From: Euglena gracilis
Lineage: Eukaryota > Euglenida > Euglenophyceae > Euglenales
Direction of reading: 5' to 3'
DNA: 64,000 bases
Assembly (NCBI GenBank): GCA_039621445.1
Contig: CP154956.1
Span: forward strand, 30,634,667-30,698,666
Part shown: positions 56,561 through 64,000 of the stretch, piece after piece
How the letters are laid out: the number at the start of each line of letters is the position of its first letter
How positions within the stretch are numbered: the first letter of the stretch is position 1
The notes under the pieces: model-generated
What the model was told of the DNA's origin: nothing
Seen by the model: only the letters and a program-made list of their open reading frames with translations
Databases searched by the model: none
Program-made: the position numbers and the translations under genes

Positions 56561-57639
56561 CCCTTGCGCGAACATTTGTGGATCGGAGCGTTTGGAGCCG
56601 GTCGGAGTAATTCTCTGGAAGGGTTATCCTGGTTGGTGTGAAAAACCTGGTATGTTCCGTAGGCCCCTTCCGGGTGGTAACAGATCTTTTACTTTTTTAC
56701 CGCAAACGGAATTGGGTTGGAACGAACCGTCCAGATCTTTAACCAATTTCAACCAGTTTTCTCCAACCGAAGGTGGTGGGTGAATCAGAAGCGTAATCTG
56801 GCTCGGCTGTCCCTGCTGAAAAAAAAACAGAGAAAGAGGCTCGGACGATGCGAGTGCACATTCCGAATTTGCACGCGAGTCCGAACTCGAATCCTTTGTT
56901 TTTTACCCTGTATTCTGCCGTAAAATTGAAAGGAAAGGAACATACCCGCCGGAGCCAAGATATGATCTGGGGTTTTTATCCCGGGAATACCCCGTGACAA
57001 AGGAGCCTGTGAAAATTTGGTTGGTGATCACCCGAAAGAGCATGCAGAATGTATAGCCCAAATCTGCATGTTTACCAGACATGAGCGTATTGTGTGTATA
57101 TATGTCTCGTTGGGGGGATGGCGCTACATATCCCAGGTTGCGTACGAACGGCCAAGAGCGCCACACAAATCGCCGCAATGTCTACCAGAAGGTTCCGCTT
57201 ATCTCGGCCCTGCTTGTTCTTGTTCGTAGACCTCCTGTGAATAGCGCCTTTCAGCTTGAACCTCTTCCTGGGACTACCAGTGAATCACCCCCACATTCTG
57301 TGCCATGCTGGGAATCATTTTGGATTTTTTTTCTTCACTAAGGGAAATGCCACTGGGAAATAGGGAGTAAAAAACTTCTTTGGAAGCATCCATACTGCGG
57401 AGGGGTGAATCGACGTAATTTGGGCTTTCCGCAGGAATATGAAAACCAAGACAGCGCTTAGATTGAAGATAAAAAAAATTGGAGGAACTGCAGAAAAACC
57501 TCTGCAAGCTGAGGAGGAAAAGGGGACAGCGGAAAAAAGGCGACCGAGGAAATCCAGCAAGGAAAGGAAACAAGTCTAGCGGGACGAAAGAGCGTTGCCC
57601 CACATAGTGTGTTTCGCACTCCCTCGAGGCAAACCGACC

Positions 57640-58065
57640 GGGGAGAAGGGACACCGAGGGCGAAGCGCAAAGACCTTGTGAGCCCGACCGCCCCACCCGT
57701 AAAAGGGAATTTGTGCTCAAAAGCCATCGAGCAGAAAATGGGGGCCAGGGAGGGGAAGTGGGGGGGACCCTCCCAGGGGCAAGAAGTAACTTCGCCACGT
57801 CGGAGCAGCATCGTCAGCAAACTCCGGCGAGGCGGCACTCAGCAGGGATCTGTAGCGCAGCGCAGCGGACAGGACTCCTCGGGCTCCGCACTTTGCCCTT
57901 GTGAGGCCATGCCTTGCTCGCCGGCGGTGTTGTTTGATTGTGGCGAGTTGGGTTAGGACTCCCTGCTTAGTGCCTTTTTTCGCCGGAGTTGGATGATTGC
58001 TAAAATTGCCCTTCGACACCAAGAAGAAAGGCGAAACCCTCAACTCAAGACTACGAAGTCACCAA
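57640..58065 (+). repeat. Dispersed repeat, copy 3 (partly duplicated)
   Basis: Inverted partner of 40,449-40,650. The part with GGGCGAAGCRCAAAGACCTTG occurs separately at about 57,658, and the main copy runs from about 57,885 to 58,065, just before the DIRS-like pol. Confidence 0.6.
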
Positions 58066-58254
58066 AAGAGTGTTCAAGTCAAATTCAAATTCCAGAACCA
58101 GCTGAATATCAAACGTAAAAAAAAACATTCAACAACTGACTTCAATGAAAGATGACTTGGGGAAGAAATTGGTATTACGACGAGAAGCAGCGGTGGCCGC
58201 AGCAGCTGGAGAACCTGGAGATGCGGGCAAGCCGTGGCAAGCTGTAGTCAGCTG

Positions 58255-60300
58255 CACTTCCAGAAACCTCTCAGCTCATCAAGGATTGAAGCATTGAACC
58301 CCCCTGGGTAAACCCCCCCAAATTGTCCACCCACCCAAAGACCATAGCCCACCCGATTTGAATCAGGCAGAGAAAATTCTTCTGGACTACAAAAAAATGT
58401 TTCAGTAAAAAGAGTGGGGAGTTGCAAAACCCAGCATTTAATCCCATGGTTTTTGATATCAAAACCAGAAGGGGGGCAATAAAGTGGAGAATGATCAGCG
58501 ATTGCATGGAAAAAAATAAACATTTCCAATTAAAACCCTTCAGACTGGATCATATCCAGAACATTTTTCCAGTTTTGCAAAAAGGCCACTGGGCAGCCAA
58601 AATAGATTTAAAGGATGCGTATTTAAACATCCCAGTAAACCCAGCCCTCAGGCCCTTTTTCTGACACCAGGTGGGGGGACAGACCTGGGAATTCCAGGCA
58701 GGCTGTTTTTGCCTAAACGTAATGCCCCAGATTTTCATGGGGGTTATGAAAACATTCGAAAAACTTTTGACAAAAAGGGGCATCCAGGTGGTTTATATAC
58801 CTGGACGACATTTTACTGGTTACTGAGCTCCCACCCAAAACATTTTGCAAAGCCATCTGAACACAGTGACAAAAGATTGAATAAACTCAGGTATCAAACT
58901 AAATGTCAAAAAATAAACCCTGCAACCCACCCAAATTGTAAATCATCTGGGCTTTCAACTGAACTATCAAGAAGGAAAATTGCAAGTGCCCTCCCCCAAA
59001 AGTCAAGACAATAAAGAAGCAACTGGGGAAAATCGTGAAAAAGGATTACATGTCAAAATGGCAACTAGCTGCCATTTTGTGACAAATAAGGTGCAACCTT
59101 ATGGCCCTGCCCTTTTTAAGGGCTTTTTACAGATTCTCTGGCCAATTTTCTCGTTACAAATTCTGCAGCCCCCTGGGACTCAAAGCACCTCATTTCTCAA
59201 GACATCAAAAACCAATTACGGGAAATAAAAATTCTGCTGGACACCTGGTGGGGCAGACCCTTCCCCCAAGGTGAAAGCAGAGAGTTGCACTCAGACAGCA
59301 GCACCCATGCGTGGGGGGGGGGGCTGGACATCCACACGGGAAGTACTGTCCAGGAATTTTGGAGAGAAAACTCCATTTTACATATAAACGTCAAAGAATT
59401 GCATGCAGCAATCAACACAGTGAAAAGTTTTTGCAAACCAGGGGAAACCGTGTCCCTGTCAGTGGAGAATCAGGTAATTTTCTATTACCTGACAAAAGGT
59501 GGGGGGAGAAAAGACCCCTTCAACAAAATGCTTCGACCCTTTTTCAAATGGTGCATGGAGCACAACATAAACCTTCAAGTAAATTGGGTTCCTTCAGACA
59601 AATGCCTAGCAGACCCCATCAGCAGATGGGAAATGGACAGGGGGGGGTACTCCCTATACCCATAACTTTTTCAATGGCTAAGGCAGTATTTCCAAAATTA
59701 CATTCAGTTGGAAACAGATTTATTTGCCTCCCCAGGAAACAAAAAAACCGTCCAGATTTGTGGCCAGGTGGCCCCATTGGGAGGCCACAGCAGTGGATGC
59801 ATTGCAATGTCCACTGGACAACATGGGGGGACTTTATGCCAACCCCCCTTGGTCAATAATTCAAATTTTTCTCTCCAGACTGAAAGCATTTCCCCACACC
59901 AAAGTTTTGATGGTCACCCATTATTGGGATTCAACCACCTGGTGGCCCCAATTAATAAAGATGAAAGTGCCAGGGACCCCCTGCCTGAAAATCACCCCGT
60001 ACAGGGGCATTTTCAAAAACTGCAGGGGGGAGAAAATGCCACCCCCCAGATGGCCCCTTCGTTGCATGATTTGCTCAGGCAAATCCTGGAGGGGAAACAA
60101 ATACAAAATCAGACCATTAAAAAATTTCCTGGGAAAAAACCCCAGTCTAAAACGGTATCAAAGTGCTTTCACACTGTTATGGGTAATTTTGCAAAAATTG
60201 GGGGTACCCCCCCTGAAGCCGCAACTGACCAAGTGGCTGACGGTTTGGTACAATTATTTCAATTTTCTTAGGCCCAGGCACGTAATGCATACAGTGCAAT
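58255..60300 (+). pseudogene. DIRS-like retroelement pol: RT, RNase H and recombinase start
   Basis: RT: GAIKWRMISD, FRLDHIQNIFPVLQKGHWAA, KIDLKDAYLNIPVNPALRPF, then TGA at 58,662 and a frameshift before the catalytic YLDD box (58,797-58,808); NHLGFQLNYQEGKLQVP follows. RNase H (59,280-59,665): LHSDSSTHAWGGGLDIHTGS ... ENQVIFYYLTKGGGRKDPFN ... VNWVPSDKCLADPISR. The usual DN is EN. Next comes ETDLFASPGNKK, with YANPPWSIIQIFLSRLKAFP and YWDSTTWWPQLIKM in the overlapping frame, a block placed between RNase H and the tyrosine recombinase in DIRS elements. The recombinase N-terminal part (NFLGKNPSLKRYQSAFTLLW) is reached, but its catalytic part is cut off by a family 2 LTR. Decayed. Confidence 0.75.
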
Positions 60301-60342
60301 GCTTTTGATTCCTGGGTTTGGTGGATTGAGATTCCACACTAT

Positions 60343-60660
60343 TGTTAAGGGGTCCTTAACCAACAATTTGACCTAAATTGGTCCTGGGGCTTGAAAAATC
60401 ACTGAAATTCCCATTTTTGGATTTCAGTCTAATTAAAAGTTCGGAAAAGGTTCTGTGGGTAGTCCTTTGAAGCCTGAACCCCTATTTTGGCCTTTCCGGC
60501 CTTAACTGGCCAAATTTCCTGGACCAGTCGGCCGAATTTTTCCGGTCAGTAGGAACAGAGCAAATTCCTAGTTAAGCACAGCCCCAAATCGAACCCCAAT
60601 TTCAAACCCAATCTCACACACAGGGTTCTTTGCCCATACAATGTACTGGTGAACACTACA
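60343..60660 (+). mobile_element. Family 2 LTR, copy 2 (5' LTR)
   Basis: TGTTAAGGGGTCC to ACTACA; about 318 bp and distantly similar to 33,008-33,383. Followed by a gag leader, so a 5' LTR, inserted in the DIRS-like pol. I could not identify a primer site. Confidence 0.6.
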
Positions 60661-60734
60661 AAAAAATCAATTGTTTGTGCTTCCAAGAACCTGATTTTGT
60701 TAAAAAAAAACCATTTCAAGGTTGATTTGGAAAA

Positions 60735-63700
60735 GCTCAAGAGCAAAAGTAGAAAAGTTTGAACACATTGAATCCGAAGGCCGGCGACCCCCTCAAAAAA
60801 CAGCCGAGGCCGAAGGATCCGCAAAAAGTTCGAACCAAAGAAAGTGCTTTCATGGAGGTCGTACCCGGATCCTCCGGCCAAGGCCTGGAGGAGGCCTGGC
60901 CTGGCCAAGAAGAAGAAGAGCAAGAAGATCAAGAAGTTGAAAGGGTGGTGCCATCAGGCCCCCCCAGAGGTGGTGCCGATTGGCCCCCTCATGCCATCCA
61001 TGGGAATGCCAGATGGAGAAGATGAAGGTCAAAAAGAAGAAGTTGAAGCTGAAGAAACAAGAACATTGTTTTTATTGGCAGCTGCAGCTGGTGGAGGCGG
61101 GCCCTGCTATGGCCCCCCAGCGCACGGTATCGAGGCTGCTGAACCTCACCAAGCGGACACCACACACGACAACACACCAACCCCCCCATGCCTGCCTGTC
61201 TGCACCCCCCCCGAAGAAAACCCACCCGAAAAGAACCCGAAAAGAAGTAGACGCCCCCGGGTTTTTGAAACAGAATCGCAATCTTCTTCGTCCACCATGA
61301 CGTGGAAAGAAGAATTTCTTCATGGTTCGGGACGGGTGTGCCGGAAAAAGTGCAAAAAACCCCAGAAAACACACAAGGCGAATTTTCTGTGGAAAATGAA
61401 TTACATCGCCTTAAAAGATTTACTGACAGTTTGAGGAGCGAGTTGCAAAAAGAAGAAGGAGGACAATTGTTTCAGGGGACAATTACGGATTGTGAAATCC
61501 CAGAAGTTTTTTTCTTGCGGAATTTTCCCCAATTGCAGCAAGAAACACCAAAACTTTTGGAAGCACCACAAAAAATGCAAGTTTTGCCTTTGCAAAGTGG
61601 AGGGGAGGTTACGATTTGTCAGCACGCACACATATTTCAGCAATCTCAACCAAGGATCCTTGGGGGTGGTGGTGATTTCCCCCCCATGTTTGACGGTGTT
61701 CAAATTTTGGCTGCCCCATTGCAAGTTTTGGAAGGGCAAACTTTTCCCGCTCTCATGGAAAATCCATCATCCCGTGGGTTGGAGAGGTGTGGAGTCCTCC
61801 CAAAGGTTGAATTTTCCCCGATTCCCCCCAAGAAACGGGCAGGGGGGATGATCATTCTCAATTTTTGGAAAGTGGGACACCCGTGCATGAGAGCCCCCCG
61901 GATGAAAATTCACAAGTCCCCCCGAAGCAATGGAGGAGGGGGGGGATGCGGATCCTTGGGATGGATATTGGGAAAGAATTGAAGAAAGACTTAATGTTCT
62001 TGAGGGAAGACAAGAAACCATTTCAAGAATGTAAAATCAACAAGTGGAGTTGATCAAGAATGAAAGGAAACTTTATGAAAAGTTTTTTGACCAAATTTCT
62101 GGGAGGTTTCAAAACTTTGAGGAACAAATGGAGGTGGTTTTGGGACAGATAGCAGCAATGGAGGTGTACATTGATGAAAAAATGCGTGTGGAATCACCAG
62201 AAAAGAAAATGGACTTTGCCCCCCGCTTTCAAAACTTGGAAAGCTCACTTGAGCACCAAGATCAGATTTTGGCGCAAATTCACCAAAAAATTTTCTCGTG
62301 ATGAAAATGAGAAACGGCAAGAACTTTTTGGAGTGAAACGGAAAGTTTTGCGTTTGGGAAACGCAAGTAAAAAGGCCTTTGGTTCCATTTTGTCCAGGGT
62401 TGATGATTTTCAGAAAGGCGTTTCCGCTCACATTTTTGGACTTGAGCAAAAAATTGCTCGGTTGGAAAATCAGGGTGTGAATGAACGGGTTTTCGCCCAG
62501 GGTTTTGGGGTGGGGGGCCCCTGTGGACAAGCCTCCCCCCCCTCCCAAGCCATGAATTTGGATGGCACATGGGTGCAAAATCCACACATTCCACCCCAGG
62601 GAAGGGAGACCCCCAACCCCGGCGCTGCTGTGGTGGCGGCGACAGGGGGCCCGACTCCCCTCACCGCTGTGGTGGCGGTGCAAGGGGGCCCAGGAGTAAG
62701 CGACACAAGGACAGCACCACCACCGAGCTATGGGTTGGGAACAAGCTATGGGTTGGGACCGAGTTATGGGTTGAGATCTGAAGGAGGGAGAAGGACAGGG
62801 TTGGGACCTGATGGAACGAGAAGGATAAGCCCTGAGAGAGTGAGTGGGTTGGTTTTCCAAAATATCCCCCCCGTCGCTCCCTACTCGGGCAACCTAGTCC
62901 CAGAGGTAGGGGGAGCGGCTTTTTCGGGCAACAGTGCCGGAGTGGAGGTAGGAGCACCATAAGGTGGTCTCTACCCCCTATTGTCAAAGCCACACTCTGC
63001 ACGTTCCCGTGACCCAACCCACACCCATTTCTACCCCCAAAACCCAGAGTTCGGTTTCCCATGGTCCCGCACAAGTGGGTCCCCCCGGTGTTCAAGAGCC
63101 TCCGGTGCAGGAGGTACCCCCTTCATATGCCCCCCCCACCATCAACGTGTTGGGATTTCCCGTCGAATCAACCAAAAAACGACCGACAATCGTTGCTCCG
63201 GTGCAAATTTTACCCATTGGGGTGAGGGCGAGGATGGGGGGCGGAGGAGGCAACCATTTTGGAAGCCAAAATCCAGTTTTTGTTGGATCCCCCTTGAGTG
63301 CCATGGTTGCAAAAGAGGCAAAACTCAAGATTTTTTCTGGCCACGCCGAAGATTGGCCGCATTTTCGCTTTCGTTGGAAAGAATATGTGCAAAGACTTTC
63401 TAGAGGTCCAACCGACGACCAAGGCCTCTTTTCACTTTTGATTTCCTCCATAAATGAAACCGATGGAGACCGTTTGAGGCTCCTAAGGGGGACGGGAATG
63501 ATCACAAGTTTTTAACAAGCTTGGGATTTGTTGGAAAAAGAAAATTCCAGTGGGGCAGGAAATTGTGCAAGGCAAAAATTTGAAGAAACTCGCCTCAAGT
63601 ACAAAAACGACCTGACTAGGGAGGATTGGAAACGTTTTGAGACAGATTTTCTCATGTTGAGAAATTTTGCAAAAGATGTGACCGACGCCGACGCGTATCG

Positions 63701-64000
63701 GGTTCTTAGACGGGAAATTCCCAACTTTTACAACGAGAAAATTGTCAGGGAACAAGAACGGGGAAGTAATTTTTTTTAACGTGGTGGAGGTAACAAATTT
63801 GCCCTTGGTGGATGCCCACCAGGTGCAAGGAATTTTGGTGAGTGCGTTGGAGGGAGCCACGTTAAATTTTGTCTCCGTGGTGTTTTTGGGGACACATTTT
63901 GAGGTGACGGTTGGGTCGGCAAGGGAGAAAAACTTGCTTCTTTCACTCAATGGACGAAATTTGTCAAACGGGCAAAAATTGCAAGTTTCCTCCAAATATT
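60735..64000 (+). pseudogene. Ty3/gypsy family 2 gag, decayed, runs off the window
   Basis: Frames change several times. Segments: Lys/Glu-rich start (about 60,850-61,100); DSLRSELQKEEGGQLFQGTI (61,420); coiled coil (LIKNERKLYEKFFDQISGRF 62,047; SILSRVDDFQKGVSAHIFGL 62,390); Pro/Gly linker with YGLGTSYGLGPSYGL repeats; gag core LKIFSGHAEDWPHFRFRWKE (about 63,327-63,390), matching the family 1 core; TAA at 63,513; KRFETDFLMLRNFAKDVTDA; a frameshift near 63,765; then an RRM-like tail (VVEVTNLPLVDAHQVQGILV ... GTHFEVTVGSAREKNLLLSL ... GQKLQVSS) to the window end. Confidence 0.7.

Noticed and set aside
57274-57838. - strand frames of 126-174 codons
   Set aside because: Phe/Pro/Ser-rich with no motif and overlapping the dispersed repeat; no support as genes.

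Overview
The window is nuclear DNA of a eukaryote, probably a unicellular alga or other protist. It has spliced genes with GC-rich exons, long introns full of microsatellites and homopolymer C/G runs, and a dense pile of retroelements. I see no operons, no rRNA or tRNA genes and no CRISPR array. The lineage cannot be fixed from the sequence. A glaucophyte, chromerid or similar alga is a guess based only on the mix of GC-rich exons, simple repeats, chromoviral Ty3/gypsy elements and DIRS-like elements.

Region 1 (about 0.9-26.2 kb, + strand) looks like one large gene. I place 35 exons by eye, and most neighbouring exons agree in splice phase; the chain is best from about 9.2 to 26.2 kb. It would encode a protein of roughly 1,250 residues, almost all amphipathic helix, with no family I can name. 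A vinculin/talin-type helix-bundle scaffold is one untested idea. Donor sites are mostly GTGNG rather than GTAAG, and one intron appears to be GC-AG. Large CA/TG, ACACCC, TTTA and AT arrays sit in the introns, several of them just upstream of an acceptor. The introns also hold short inverted-repeat elements.

Region 2 (26.4-40.5 kb) is nested retroelements. Family 1 is a GC-rich Ty3/gypsy chromovirus with an LTR of about 590 bp beginning TGTGGGCGG, a primer-binding site matching initiator tRNA-Met, a long coiled-coil gag, an integrase with chromodomain, a membrane-anchored proline-rich 3' ORF, a C-rich VNTR and a polypurine tract. Family 2 is a more AT-rich chromovirus with an LTR of 318-376 bp. 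A family 1 provirus (33,632-40,163) lies inside a DIRS-like reverse transcriptase ORF, flanked by the 4-bp duplication AAAG.

Region 3 (40.5-47.2 kb) holds a decayed gag-like ORF, a 961-bp tandem repeat, a long poly-T tract and duplicated gene or transposon heads. Region 4 (47.2-52.0 kb, - strand) is a second, decayed family 1 5' half (LTR, primer site, gag) with two later insertions. Region 5 (52.0-58.1 kb) has a zinc-knuckle fragment, a possible pogo/Tc1-like transposase relic on the - strand, and dispersed repeats. Region 6 (58.2-64.0 kb) is a DIRS-like pol (RT, RNase H, start of the recombinase region) cut by a family 2 LTR that is followed by a family 2 gag running off the window end.

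All retroelement ORFs seen carry stops or frameshifts, so none looks autonomous here. Both gag families seem to end in a domain with the beta-alpha-beta-beta-alpha-beta order of an RNA recognition motif, the most interesting protein-level signal in the window.
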